A stretch of 64,000 nucleotides of DNA from Streptomyces sp. NBC_00433 (GCA_036015235.1 CP107926.1:1054001-1118000), one strand, 5' to 3'; shown: positions 53,508 through 62,470, counted from the first letter of the stretch. Numbers and translations are program-made. Notes: generated by a model not told the origin, from the sequence alone.

Positions 53508-54207
53508 GTATCACCACCAGCTCCTCCTCGTCGTCGGTCACCGCCATCAGGCCGCGGGCGCGCAGCCAGGGCAGCCGGGAGCGCAGCACCGGCCCGAGCG
53601 GGACGCGGGCGCGGGCTCCGACGCCGGCGGACAGGCCGAGGCCGGTCAGCAGGTCGACGGTGGTCTGCGGCCCGCACAGGGCGGAGTGGACCATCAGGAG
53701 CACCCCGCCGGGACGCAGCAGCCGCGCTGACGCGACACACAGCGGGTCCACCACCTGCCGGCCGTCGGGCCCGGCGTTCCAGGCGCGGGCGGCCCGGTGC
53801 GCGGGGCCGGTGTCCCGGGCGGGGGGCACGGGGACGTACGGCGGGTTGCTGACCACGACGTCGTAGGTGCGGCCGCTCGCCGCCCGGCCCGCGGGGCGGC
53901 AGATGTCGCGCCTGTGCAATTCGATCGGGTGTCCGGCGCGCAGGGCGTTGACGCGGGTCACCGCCAGCGCGCGCCACGAGATGTCGACGGCCTCGACCCG
54001 CCCCCCGAGCCGGGACGCGTAGAGCGCGAGGGCGCCGCTGCCGGTGCCGACGTCCAGTACGTCGCTGCCGCGTACGATCTCGCGGCTCAGCGCGGCGGCG
54101 AGCAGCGCGGTGTCGGCCTGCGGCCGGTAGACGCCCGGCAGGCGCCAGACCCGGTCAAGCGCGGGCGACGGGGCTGGCGCTTGCGTGGTGGAGGCCGGAT
54201 AGGGCAC
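53491..54207 (-). CDS. HemK/MTQ2-type class I methyltransferase
   Basis: The product is 238 aa from GTG 54207, with GAGAGGAG upstream. VLDVGTGSGALALYASRLGGRVEAVDIS is the SAM site and VVVSNPPYVP the NPPY motif typical of N-methylation of Gln/Asn or other amides. It lacks the N-terminal domain of PrmC. It is the first gene of the methyltransferase-CDGSH-oxidase operon, so a small molecule rather than a release factor may be its target. Confidence 0.92.
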   Translation of the reverse strand: MPYPASTTQAPAPSPALDRVWRLPGVYRPQADTALLAAALSREIVRGSDVLDVGTGSGALALYASRLGGRVEAVDISWRALAVTRVNALRAGHPIELHRRDICRPAGRAASGRTYDVVVSNPPYVPVPPARDTGPAHRAARAWNAGPDGRQVVDPLCVASARLLRPGGVLLMVHSALCGPQTTVDLLTGLGLSAGVGARARVPLGPVLRSRLPWLRARGLMAVTDDEEELVVIRAERR

Positions 54208-54520
54208 GTCGGCTCCTCTCGGTCGGGTTCGGGCCGGTGATGCGCCCCGCTCGGGCCACACCGCACGGACCGCAGATCCGGACCGGCGTGTCGGGTGTGC
54301 GGGCCACGGAAAAAACCCGCAATTCGTCCTTATCGGTCACACCTCGCGGATAACCGCCTCGCCGCGCACGAAACATCAGCGGGGTCGGGCGGCCGCCGCG
54401 GCGCGCTCCCGTCGCCTCCACGAGCGGCCGGTATCCCCGCCGGGACCTCGCCGTCCGCCGCACCACGCGGGGCCCCGCCGTTCGCACGGAGGGGCCCCGC
54501 GTGTTTCCCGACCTGGAGGG
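54208..54520. other. 313-base region with terminator, no gene
   Basis: It lies between the 5' end of the methyltransferase operon and the 3' end of the S15 peptidase gene. The right part is the terminator at 54464-54503. No coding sequence is supported. Confidence 0.5.
54464..54503 (-). terminator. hairpin terminator of the S15 peptidase gene
   Basis: Arms of 13 bp (54464-54476 / 54491-54503), perfect, with a 14-nt loop that has an extra 3-bp stem, 18 bases after the stop codon. Confidence 0.75.
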
Positions 54521-56515
54521 TCAGCGCAGCCGCGCCGCCTGCGAGGCGGGCAGCGCGGCCGCCGGGCCGCCCGAGCGGACCGCGGTGGTCGGACCGCCCG
54601 TCGCGCGCGGGACGGCGGCGCCGGGGCGCAGGGCGTGCGCCAGCGCCGGGAGGCCGCCGACCAGCGGCAGGTTCGCCTTGGACCGGGACAGGTCGATGGT
54701 GATCGCCGGCTTGGTGGACGGGGCGACGATCAGCCCGTTGTCGGTGCCCGCGACGATCAGTGCGAGCCGGTGCCCGGCCGGGACCACATGGTCGGAGGAG
54801 GCCAGCTGGACGGTGATGGTGTAGGGCTTGCCCGCGGTGAGCGGGACGCCGTGCAGCGCCGGGTCGTAGTGCCCGAGGTCGGCCCAGCCGCGGCTGAAGA
54901 CCGTCTGCTGGACGCTCTCGGTGTCGGCCGCGGTGTCGAGGTAGCAGGCGCTGTCCCCCGAGGTGCTGTCGCCCCAGCAGGACCTGGTGCTCAGCGTCGT
55001 GATGCCCTCGGCGCCGGCCTCGTAGTCCCGGATCGTCGCCGGGCCGAGGTCCACGAGGACCGCGGACAGGTGGGCGCTGGTGGTGGACGGCGTCGCGGTC
55101 AGTGTCACCGTGCCGCCGCCGGACAGCCGCAGGTCGGCGGCGAGCACGCCGGTGGTGAACGAGACCTTGGCCGCGGTCGCCTGGTCCGCGTGTGCCGCCC
55201 AGTCGTCCTCGCTCTGCGACGGGTTGTCGGTGTACCGCTCGGTGCCGCCGGCCGGAGGGGGCCCGGCGCTCAGCGTGCCGAGGCCGTTCGCGGTGCCCGG
55301 CAGCAGGCCGAGCTGGGTCGCGGCGGTGCCCGAAGGCGGCCAGGCCGCATCGGTGGTCCAGTGGTCGGGGGTGCGTTCGATGTCGGCCATCGGCTGGCTC
55401 TGGATGCCGTTGTCGACGCCCATCAGGTAGTGGTCGAACCAGAGTTGCAGGGTGTCGACCCAGGCGGACCGCCGGTAGTCGAACGGGTCGACGTGGCCGG
55501 TCTGCGACAGCCATATCTTGCGCGGCACCCCGTTGGCGGCGAGCGCGTCCCACCACTGCCCGAAGTTCTTGGTGCGTACGTTGAGGTCCTGCATCCCCTG
55601 CGCGACGAAGACGCTGGCCTTCACCTTGGCCGCGTCGGCGTAGTAGTCGCGCTGCTGCCAGGCGCTGGTCCAGTCGCCGTTGCGCGGCGCCCCGGTCCGC
55701 AGCGCCTGCTCCTCGGCGGAGCAGTGGGACTGCGCGCCGGAGCTCTCGACCTCGGAGGCGAGCGCGTCGGGACCGCTGCCGTAGAGCGCCGCACCCTGCG
55801 CGAAGTAGTAGTCGTACCAGGAGCTGATGCCGCTGATGTCGACGATGGTCTTCAGGCCGTCGACGCCCGTGGCGGCGACGCCGTTGGCGATGGTGCCGTC
55901 CCAGCTCTTGCCGATCATGCCGACCGACCCGTTGGCCCAACTCGCCGTGGCGGTGGTGCTTCCGGTACGCGAGGTGTAAGCGGTGGCTCTGCCGTTCAGC
56001 CAGTCGATGACGGCCTTGGCGGAGGTGATGTCGAAGGAGCCGCCGACGTCGACGCAGCCGTCGGAGCGGTTGGTGCCCGCGAGGTCGACCAGGACGACGG
56101 CGTAGCCGCGCGGCACGAAGTAGTTGTCGTAGTAGAGCGGGAAGCCCACCGGGTTCCCGCCCGTGCCGTAGGTCTTGACCTGGCTCTCGTTGCCGCGGCC
56201 GCAGCAGGAGTAGTAGGGGCTGGCGTCCATGATCACCGGGACCCGCTGTCCCGCCGCGGCGGGCTCCGACGGCCTGATGATGTCCGCCGCCACACGGTCG
56301 GGTCTGCCGTCGCGGTCGCCGTCGAGGCCGGTGTTGACCCAGACGGACTGGCGGACGGCGTTGGCGTAGGAGTCGACCGGCTGACTGCCGGCCGCCCTTG
56401 GGCCCGGACCGGCGTGCGCGGCGGCCGGGGCGAGGAGGACGAGGACCAGGGCGGCGAGGATCGCCGCCACGACGGATATCGAGTGGGTGGGGGATCTCCG
56501 CGTGAGTGACAGCAC
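54521..56515 (-). CDS. secreted Xaa-Pro dipeptidyl-peptidase/CocE-type hydrolase (S15)
   Basis: The product is 664 aa from GTG 56515. A Sec signal (residues 1-35, ending AAAHA) precedes an alpha/beta hydrolase: ADIIRPSE, MDASPYYSCCGRGNES, RGYAVVLVDLAGTNRSDGC, the nucleophile elbow GKSWDGTIANG, the Asp in VFVAQGMQDLNV and the His in SQTGHVDPF. A C-terminal jelly-roll (about 430-620) completes the X-Pro-DAP/CocE architecture. It releases Xaa-Pro dipeptides or cleaves esters outside the cell. The last ~40 residues are a Pro/Ala-rich tail. Confidence 0.93.
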   Translation of the reverse strand: MLSLTRRSPTHSISVVAAILAALVLVLLAPAAAHAGPGPRAAGSQPVDSYANAVRQSVWVNTGLDGDRDGRPDRVAADIIRPSEPAAAGQRVPVIMDASPYYSCCGRGNESQVKTYGTGGNPVGFPLYYDNYFVPRGYAVVLVDLAGTNRSDGCVDVGGSFDITSAKAVIDWLNGRATAYTSRTGSTTATASWANGSVGMIGKSWDGTIANGVAATGVDGLKTIVDISGISSWYDYYFAQGAALYGSGPDALASEVESSGAQSHCSAEEQALRTGAPRNGDWTSAWQQRDYYADAAKVKASVFVAQGMQDLNVRTKNFGQWWDALAANGVPRKIWLSQTGHVDPFDYRRSAWVDTLQLWFDHYLMGVDNGIQSQPMADIERTPDHWTTDAAWPPSGTAATQLGLLPGTANGLGTLSAGPPPAGGTERYTDNPSQSEDDWAAHADQATAAKVSFTTGVLAADLRLSGGGTVTLTATPSTTSAHLSAVLVDLGPATIRDYEAGAEGITTLSTRSCWGDSTSGDSACYLDTAADTESVQQTVFSRGWADLGHYDPALHGVPLTAGKPYTITVQLASSDHVVPAGHRLALIVAGTDNGLIVAPSTKPAITIDLSRSKANLPLVGGLPALAHALRPGAAVPRATGGPTTAVRSGGPAAALPASQAARLR

Positions 56516-56643
56516 CCGGGGACACTACCGCCTGACGCAGCCATGACAACAGACCGCCTTCAATACAACAGCCGCCGACCTGCCCGGACGAGGCCGCCGG
56601 CCCCGGTCGTCGAGGCGGCGGGTGCGCGACCGCGCCGCTGCCC

Positions 56644-57060
56644 CTACCGCACCGGCGCGCTGCCCGCGTCCTCGCGCAGCGCCAGCCACTCCTGGAGCTC
56701 GATCAGGTTCCCTTCCGGGTCCTCCAGATAGGCGACCCGCATCCGGTCGCCCATCGGAGCCGCCTCCCGGACGAACTCCGCGCCCCGCGAGGCGAGTTCA
56801 GCACAGACGGACCCCAGGTCGTCCACCCGCAGCGCCACCAGCGCGCGGTACCCCTCCGGCTCCGCCCCCAGCCGCCCCAGCACCCCGGCCATCTGCCCCC
56901 GATCCTGCAACGCGACGGCCGCCCCACCGACATCCGGACTGAGCTTGGCATACGGCCCGGCCTCGGCCTCGAACTGCGGCTTGAGCCCGAGCACGTCCCG
57001 GTAGAAGCGGTAGACAACGGGAAAGTCGGACACCAGCAGGCGTATCTGGGTGAGTTCCAT
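56644..57060 (-). CDS. VOC (glyoxalase-fold) family protein
   Basis: The product is 138 aa; AAAGGTG precedes ATG 57060. Two beta-alpha-beta-beta-beta modules are visible: LTQIRLLVSDFPVVYRFYRDVLGLKPQFE and ALVALRVDDLGSVCAELASRGAEFVREAA, ending YLEDPEGNLIELQEW. Metal ligands are not obvious from the motif alone. It lies 10 bases downstream of the large sensor gene and may be co-transcribed. Function is unknown. Confidence 0.9.
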   Translation of the reverse strand: MELTQIRLLVSDFPVVYRFYRDVLGLKPQFEAEAGPYAKLSPDVGGAAVALQDRGQMAGVLGRLGAEPEGYRALVALRVDDLGSVCAELASRGAEFVREAAPMGDRMRVAYLEDPEGNLIELQEWLALREDAGSAPVR

Positions 57061-57070
57061 GCCCACCTTT

Positions 57071-59401
57071 CTAGCCCAACTCCACGCCCGCCGGCACCGA
57101 CGTCCGCACCGCACCCGCACCCCCGGCGCCTGCCTGGTCGCCCAGTTCCTGCTCGACCCAGATCGTCTTGCCCTCCTCGCCGAAGCGGGTGCCCCAGCGG
57201 CTGGCCAGGGTGGCGGTGATGAGCATTCCCCTGCCGCCCTCGTCCTGCGTTCGTGCGTGGCGCAGGTGGGGGGAGCTGGTCGACTCGTCCGAGACCTCGA
57301 CGGTGAGGTTCTCGCCGCGGATGAGGCGGACCCGCGGGTCCCCGGCGGCGTGGTTCAGCACGTTCGTCACCAGTTCGCTGACCATCACCTCGGTGGCGTA
57401 CACCTGGTCGTCCAGGTGCCAGGTCTCCAGCTGGCTGCGTGCGCGGGCCCTGCAGTCGGCGATGGCGGCGCGGTCACGTGGCGTCGTCCAGGACACGTAG
57501 TCGTCCTTCGCGAGGCGGCTGACCGCCGCGGTCAGGACGGCGCCGCCGTCGCGCGCGCGGTCGTGGTCGCCCATGAGCGCGTAGACGATGTTGTCGCAGG
57601 CAGCCTGGGCGTCGTCCGCCGATTTGGCAACGGTGTGCTGGAGCAAGGCGAAGGCGTCGTCGTCGTAGGAGGGGCGCAGCATCGAGTCGGAGTAGAGGGT
57701 CAGCAGGGTGTGCGGCTCAAGGATGGTCCTGAACATCTGGTAGCTGGAGTGGTGGCCCAGGCTGGGTCCGACGCCGAGGTCGACCGGGCCGGTCGTCCCG
57801 TCCGGGGCGGTCACCAGGGGCGCGGGCCAGTTCGCGGCGGCGACGGCGAGCTCGCCGGTGATCGGGTCGTAGACCGCGTATACGCAGCAGGCGTCACCCA
57901 GCCCGGGTGCCTCCTTCGGGTCGGCGGACGCCCGGTCCTCCTGCCGGATGGTGTCGGTGACGTCGTCCAGGTGCGCCAGCAGTTCGTCCGGGGCCAGGTC
58001 CATCCTGGCCAGCGTGGCGAAGGCGGTGCGGAAGCGCCCGATGTCCACCGAGGCCCGCAGGCCGTGCTTGGGTATCTGGCCCATGGCCAGGCCCACCCTG
58101 GCGCCGGACAGCGCGATCACGTCGAACCATTGGGTCTGCCCGGTGCCCGGATTCCAGAAGTAGGCCGTGCTCACCCCGGGCACCTCGGGGAGATTGCGCG
58201 GCAGCAGCTTGCGCTGCAGGGTCGTCGCGGCGGTGAGCTCCCGGGTGTAGCGGCGGCCGTTCTCCATGTGGACGGCCGCACGGACGGCGATCTGCTCGGC
58301 CAGGGCCACGTCGTGGGAGTCGAACGGCGTGGTGGTCCGACGGGCGCGGTAGAGGCAGACCAGCCCCAGGACGCGGCCCTGGTGCACCAGCGGGACCAGG
58401 ATCATCGAGTGCACCCCGGCCGCACGCAGGATTCCCGACCGGGCGGCGTCGTGCATGTGCCAGTCCGACGGGCTGCCCTGGGGATCGACCAGACGCGGCT
58501 TGGTGTCCGCGAGGGCCTGGCTGTACGGGGTCGGGAAGGCGAAACGGCTCGGCTCACCCACCGCGTACACACTGGGGAAGTCCGCGAAGGAGACGAACGC
58601 CGCCCGGCGCATGGGTGCGTCGTTGTTCAGCGGGGGCAGCGGGGCTTCCTCGCCGTGGAGGATGGATTCCACCAGGTCGACGGAGACGACGTCGGCGAAA
58701 TCCTCGGTGGCGACCGACGCCAGTTCCCGCGCCGTCCGCATCACGTCGAGTGTCGCCCCCACCGTCTCGTTCGCCACGGCGAGCAGTCGCTCCGCACTCC
58801 TGGCCCGTTCACTCTCCGTCACATTGTGCATGATCGTCGCGGCACCGACCACGGTCGAGCCCTCGCGCAACGGAAAGGCCAGGACGGAGTAGGTCTGCCG
58901 CGCCATGCGGACGTGCCGCACGACGACCGGGCTCGCGCGGACGGCCCGCCCCTCCTCCATGACCTCCTTCAGCAGCGGGCTCAGCCGTAGCGTGGAGTCG
59001 AGATCCGCCGCGTTCTTGTCGATCACCTCGCCGCACGGCAGGCCGCGGATGGCGAGGGAGGCGGCATTGCTGCGCAGGACGGTCAGATCGGTGTCGTACA
59101 GTTCGAGCCCCGCGGCCGCGTTGTCGAAGGCCGCCGGCATGTAGGCGTACTGCGCCCGGGCCGACCGCGGGCTGGACGCCGATCCGACCGCGGAGATCAC
59201 GGTGCCCTCGTCGTTCCGCCAGGTGTCGAACTGGAAGACGGGGGTGCCCTCGGACTCGCCGGCCGCCAGCAGGTCGCCCAGGACGTCGAGGGCCGACCGG
59301 CCGACCGCGTCTTCGAGGGCGGCCTGCGGAATCCCCATGCCGGTGCGCGCGGCCGTCACCAGCCCGCGCGCGTCGAAACTGAACGAACCGCTGTCCGCCA
59401 C
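57071..59401 (-). CDS. PAS-GAF-SpoIIE-like-HATPase regulator with degenerate phosphatase motifs
   Basis: The product is 776 aa from GTG 59401 (GGGAGG upstream). Two PAS-like regions (1-80, 90-200) and a GAF domain (~205-385) precede a SpoIIE/PP2C-like domain (390-600) and an RsbW-like ATPase (~645-760; VSELVTNVLNHA, GGRGMLITATLA). In active SpoIIE domains the metal ligands lie in VGGDWYD and GDVxGHG; here they read GQTQWFD (421-427) and GQIPKHG (441-447), so both key Asp are missing, and the YTDG motif reads YSDS. The phosphatase is predicted dead and the protein may act as a sensor-scaffold and kinase. It probably takes part in anti-sigma signalling. Confidence 0.9.
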   Translation of the reverse strand: MADSGSFSFDARGLVTAARTGMGIPQAALEDAVGRSALDVLGDLLAAGESEGTPVFQFDTWRNDEGTVISAVGSASSPRSARAQYAYMPAAFDNAAAGLELYDTDLTVLRSNAASLAIRGLPCGEVIDKNAADLDSTLRLSPLLKEVMEEGRAVRASPVVVRHVRMARQTYSVLAFPLREGSTVVGAATIMHNVTESERARSAERLLAVANETVGATLDVMRTARELASVATEDFADVVSVDLVESILHGEEAPLPPLNNDAPMRRAAFVSFADFPSVYAVGEPSRFAFPTPYSQALADTKPRLVDPQGSPSDWHMHDAARSGILRAAGVHSMILVPLVHQGRVLGLVCLYRARRTTTPFDSHDVALAEQIAVRAAVHMENGRRYTRELTAATTLQRKLLPRNLPEVPGVSTAYFWNPGTGQTQWFDVIALSGARVGLAMGQIPKHGLRASVDIGRFRTAFATLARMDLAPDELLAHLDDVTDTIRQEDRASADPKEAPGLGDACCVYAVYDPITGELAVAAANWPAPLVTAPDGTTGPVDLGVGPSLGHHSSYQMFRTILEPHTLLTLYSDSMLRPSYDDDAFALLQHTVAKSADDAQAACDNIVYALMGDHDRARDGGAVLTAAVSRLAKDDYVSWTTPRDRAAIADCRARARSQLETWHLDDQVYATEVMVSELVTNVLNHAAGDPRVRLIRGENLTVEVSDESTSSPHLRHARTQDEGGRGMLITATLASRWGTRFGEEGKTIWVEQELGDQAGAGGAGAVRTSVPAGVELG

Positions 59402-59526
59402 CTGGGACCTCCCTTCGGATGCCCATGAGCCCCATTGTCCGGCTCGGGCCGCGCCGATGCACCTTCCGACCGCGGCGGACCGCGCCTCCACGTTCGGCAG
59501 TCGCTGCCCTACGCGAGAATCGGTGC

Positions 59527-59895
59527 ATGCTGAGAGTCGGTTCCGTAGTGCTGGGTGTCTCGGATGTGCCACGTGCGGCCGCCTTCTGGACGGAGGCCCT
59601 GGGATACGTGCCGCGCGAGGAGATGGAGGACGACTGGGTGGTCCTGGTGCCGCCGGCGGGAGCCGGGGTGCAGATCGCCCTCGGTCTCAGCGCGACGCCG
59701 GCCCAGGAGCACCCCCGGATCCATCTGGACCTCTACGCCGGGGACGCCGCCGACCAGGCGGCCGAGGTCGAGCGGCTGGTGTCCCTGGGCGCCCTGCGCG
59801 TCGACTGGGACCTGTACCCGGACGACCCCGACTTCGTCGTGCTCGCCGATCCCGACGGCAACCGCTTCTGCGTCATCGACACCGGTCACCACTGA
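59527..59895 (+). CDS. VOC family protein
   Basis: The product is 122 aa from ATG 59527; codons further upstream to 59419 are not supported. It reads RVGSVVLGVSDVPRAAAFWTEALGYVPREE, then HLDLYAGDAADQAAEVERLVSLGA and VLADPDGNRFCVIDTGHH, the standard glyoxalase/bleomycin-resistance-like fold. Likely a small dioxygenase- or lyase-like enzyme of unknown substrate. Divergent from the SpoIIE-like gene. Confidence 0.9.
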   Translation: MLRVGSVVLGVSDVPRAAAFWTEALGYVPREEMEDDWVVLVPPAGAGVQIALGLSATPAQEHPRIHLDLYAGDAADQAAEVERLVSLGALRVDWDLYPDDPDFVVLADPDGNRFCVIDTGHH

Positions 59896-59945
59896 AGCGT
59901 CCGACCACCTGTGAGGTCCCGCCCGGCGCACCCCCCGCGGTGGGT

Positions 59946-60455
59946 TCAGCCGGCGCAGGCGCACCCGGCCGCGGTCTTGGCCTCCTGCGGAGTCCGGGCG
60001 GGGTCGACGGCCCGCTCGCCGGGCGTGCAGCAGGCGGTGGTGCCGCAGCACGCCTGCGGCGCGGCGTCTGCGGACCTGCCGAGGGTGTCGGCGTCGGCCT
60101 TGACGGTGTAGACCTCCCAGGACTCGCGGCCGGGGGCGGTGACCCAGACCTTGTCCTGGAGGGCGTAGCAGCAGGACGTGTCGTTCTCCTCGAAGGTGGC
60201 CAGGCCCGCGTCCTTCAGGCGGGTGGTGGCCGCGGTGACCTCCTGGGGCGAGGGGACCTCGACTCCCAGGTGGTCCAGGCGGGTGTCCTGGCCGGCCTCG
60301 CCCTCGATGAGGACGAGCTTGAGCGGGGGCTCGGTGATGGCGAAGTTGGCGTAGCCGTCGCGGCGCTTGGCGGGGGCGGTGCCGAACAGCTTGGAGTAGA
60401 AGGCGATCGAGCCCTCCAGGTCGGCGACGCGCAGGGCGAGTTGGACGCGGGACAT
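59946..60455 (-). CDS. arsI: ArsI-type C-As lyase (VOC family)
   Basis: The product is 169 aa. It has RVQLALRVADLEGSIAFYSKLFGTAPAKRRDGYANFAI and the vicinal Cys pair DTSCCYALQDKVWV that binds the trivalent organoarsenical, as in ArsI. The C-terminal tail is Cys-rich (ACCGTTACCTPG ... GCACAG), typical of the CadI/ArsI group. The enzyme cleaves the C-As bond of methylarsenite using Fe(II) and O2. It is divergent from arsR with a shared regulatory region. Confidence 0.94.
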   Translation of the reverse strand: MSRVQLALRVADLEGSIAFYSKLFGTAPAKRRDGYANFAITEPPLKLVLIEGEAGQDTRLDHLGVEVPSPQEVTAATTRLKDAGLATFEENDTSCCYALQDKVWVTAPGRESWEVYTVKADADTLGRSADAAPQACCGTTACCTPGERAVDPARTPQEAKTAAGCACAG

Positions 60456-60486
60456 GGCGTTCTCCCATCTATTGCTTCGATGACCG

Positions 60487-60506
60487 TCGATACAGTCTCG
60501 ATACAG
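60487..60506. promoter_or_regulatory. ArsR-binding-site candidate: repeated TCGATACAG
   Basis: TCGATACAG occurs at 60487-60495 and 60498-60506, spaced by 11 bp, between divergent arsI and arsR. A short palindrome GACA-AC-TGTC (60527-60536) lies closer to arsR. Either could be the operator. Confidence 0.5.
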
Positions 60507-60547
60507 CGGAGGTTGCCACCCGATTAGACAACTGTCAACATAGAGGC

Positions 60548-60937
60548 ATGTCGAAACAAGCTGGTCTGCCGCTGCTCGGCCAGGACGAGGCGGCGTGCTG
60601 CGCGCCGATGGTCCGCGAGCCGCTGGGCGAAGGGGCCGCCGAAGGCCTGGCGCGGATGTTCAAGGCGCTGTCGGACCCGATCCGGCTGCGCCTGCTGTCG
60701 CTGATCGCCTCGCACGAGGGCGGCGAGGCATGCGTATGCGACCTGTTGGAGCCGTTCGACGTGTCCCAGCCGACGATCTCCCACCACTTGAAGGTGCTGC
60801 GCGAAGCCGGCCTCGTCGGCAGCGAGCGGCGCGGCACCTGGGTCTACTACTGGGTGCTGCCCGCGGCCCTGGTGCAGCTGTCCGCCGTACTGCAGGTCCC
60901 CGCCGAGGCCGCGCTGACCGCGGCCGCCGGGGCATGA
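60548..60937 (+). CDS. arsR: ArsR family arsenic-responsive repressor
   Basis: The product is 129 aa. The winged helix reads LARMFKALSDPIRLRLLSLIASHE, CVCDLLEPFDVSQPTISHHLKVLREAGLVGSERRGTWVYYWV. The metalloid site is the ACVCDL segment and an extra N-terminal CC (residues 17-18), as in the three-Cys actinobacterial type. It represses divergent arsI and its own operon. Its stop overlaps the next gene by four bases (ATGA). No ribosome site is visible, and a -35/-10-like pair (TTGCCA/CAACAT) would place the start site at or near the ATG; a leaderless mRNA is possible. Confidence 0.95.
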   Translation: MSKQAGLPLLGQDEAACCAPMVREPLGEGAAEGLARMFKALSDPIRLRLLSLIASHEGGEACVCDLLEPFDVSQPTISHHLKVLREAGLVGSERRGTWVYYWVLPAALVQLSAVLQVPAEAALTAAAGA

Positions 60938-61695
60938 GCGCCCGGGTCCCGCTCCCGCGCCGGGCGGCCGCGGAAGCTGTCGGCACGGCCGCGCTGGTCG
61001 CCGTGGTGGTCGGTTCGGGCATCCAGGCCACCGAGTTGACCCGGGATGTCGGGGTGCAGCTGCTGGCGAACTCCCTCGCCACCGTCCTCGGCCTGGGGGT
61101 GCTGATCGCGCTGCTCGGACCGGTCTCGGGCGCGCACTTCAACCCGGCGGTCTCGCTGGCCGCCTGGGCCACGAGGCGCCGGGGCGGCGAGGGCCTGGCC
61201 CTGCGTGAGGTCGCCGCCTACATACCCGCGCAGATCGGCGGGGCCGTCGCCGGCGCGATGCTGGCCGACGCGATGTTCGCCGAACCCGTGGTGCGCTTCT
61301 CCGGCCACGACCGGTCGGCCGGCCACCTGTGGCTGGCCGAAGCCGTGGCCACGGCCGGGCTGGTCTGGCTGATCTTCGGACTGGCCCGCACCGGCCGCGC
61401 CCGTCTTGCACCGGTCGCGGTCCCCGCCTGGATCGGGGCGGCCTACTGGTTCACCTCCTCGACGTCCTTCGCCAACCCGGCCGTGACGATCGGCCGGGCC
61501 TTCACCGACACCTTCGCCGGTATCGCGCCCGCCTCCGTCCCGGCCTTCCTCGCCGCACAGCTCGCCGGCGCCGGGATCGGCCTGCTCCTGGTCGCCGCCG
61601 TCTTCGGCCGCTCCGTCCCTTACGACGGCCGGCCTGACCCCCTACCTGCCTCCCGATCCGGCTCCCGACCCGCCGAAGAAAGCGCCCTGACCTGA
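60934..61695 (+). CDS. MIP/aquaporin family channel (AqpS-like)
   Basis: The product is 253 aa. Six transmembrane helices and two NPA boxes: SGAHFNPAVSLAAW and SFANPAVTIGRAF. Related proteins in arsenic loci (AqpS) allow arsenite or methylarsenite to diffuse out down the gradient created by ArsC. The start overlaps arsR and the stop overlaps arsC by one base, so the three are co-translated. The C-terminus is hydrophilic. Confidence 0.94.
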   Translation: MSARVPLPRRAAAEAVGTAALVAVVVGSGIQATELTRDVGVQLLANSLATVLGLGVLIALLGPVSGAHFNPAVSLAAWATRRRGGEGLALREVAAYIPAQIGGAVAGAMLADAMFAEPVVRFSGHDRSAGHLWLAEAVATAGLVWLIFGLARTGRARLAPVAVPAWIGAAYWFTSSTSFANPAVTIGRAFTDTFAGIAPASVPAFLAAQLAGAGIGLLLVAAVFGRSVPYDGRPDPLPASRSGSRPAEESALT

Positions 61696-62135
61696 TGAAC
61701 ACGCCTGCCCCCGGCCTCCCCGAACCTGCCGTGCCGTCCGTGCTTTTCGTGTGCGTGCACAATGCCGGCCGCTCCCAGATGGCCGCCGCTTTCCTCACCC
61801 ACGCGGCCGGCGGCCGCGTGCAGGTCCGCTCGGCCGGCTCCACCCCGGCGGACGCGGTCAACCCGAGCGTCGTGGAAGCCATGCGCGAGGTCGGCATCGA
61901 CATCTCCGCAGAGACCCCCAAGGTCCTCACCGTCGAGGCGGTGCACGCCTCGGACGTGGTGATCACCATGGGCTGCGGAGACACCTGCCCGGTCTTCCCC
62001 GGCAAGCGCTACCTGGACTGGACGCTGGACGACCCCGCCGGGCAGGGCGTCGACGCCGTACGGCCGATCCGCGACGAGATCGGCCGGCGCGTCACCGTCC
62101 TCCTCGCCGACCTCGGCATTCCCGCGACGGCATGA
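61695..62135 (+). CDS. arsC: arsenate reductase, low-molecular-weight phosphatase type
   Basis: The product is 146 aa. The P-loop reads FVCVHNAGRSQMA (CX5R-S), then RSAGSTPA, MREVGIDISAETPKVL and VVITMGCGDTCPVFPGKRYLDWTLDDPAGQ. This matches ArsC of actinobacteria, which use mycothiol/mycoredoxin or thioredoxin to reduce arsenate to arsenite. The product can leave through the upstream channel. No arsB or acr3 pump is visible in the window. Confidence 0.95.
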   Translation: MNTPAPGLPEPAVPSVLFVCVHNAGRSQMAAAFLTHAAGGRVQVRSAGSTPADAVNPSVVEAMREVGIDISAETPKVLTVEAVHASDVVITMGCGDTCPVFPGKRYLDWTLDDPAGQGVDAVRPIRDEIGRRVTVLLADLGIPATA

Positions 62136-62470
62136 ATGCCCCCGGGGCTGTACGTGTCACACCGCCGGCCGGTCGGACCGCGGGCGGGGACGCTGCCACC
62201 AGCAGCCGCGCCCGAGGTACTCGGTGACCCGCCAGAGGCGGACGCCCGCTCCTCATCCACCCCGAACACCCCCACCCGAAGCAACACCCCGGCCGTACAT
62301 CCCCCTGACCGGTCCCGCCCCACCGGCCGGTGGCGACGTGCGCCCCGTCGCGGGTCGGCCGCGCACTTCCCCGCGCCCCCATGGGGCACCGCCCGCCGCA
62401 GAGGACACGCGTCCGGGAACGGATCGCCCGTACGCGGGCCGCCCTGCCAGGCGACCTTCCAGCGGAGGAG
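62136..62470. other. 335-base region without a recognisable gene
   Basis: It separates arsC and the convergent isochorismatase-like gene. Proline-rich shadow frames occur on both strands; I see no start site, hairpin or repeat worth naming. Confidence 0.5.
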
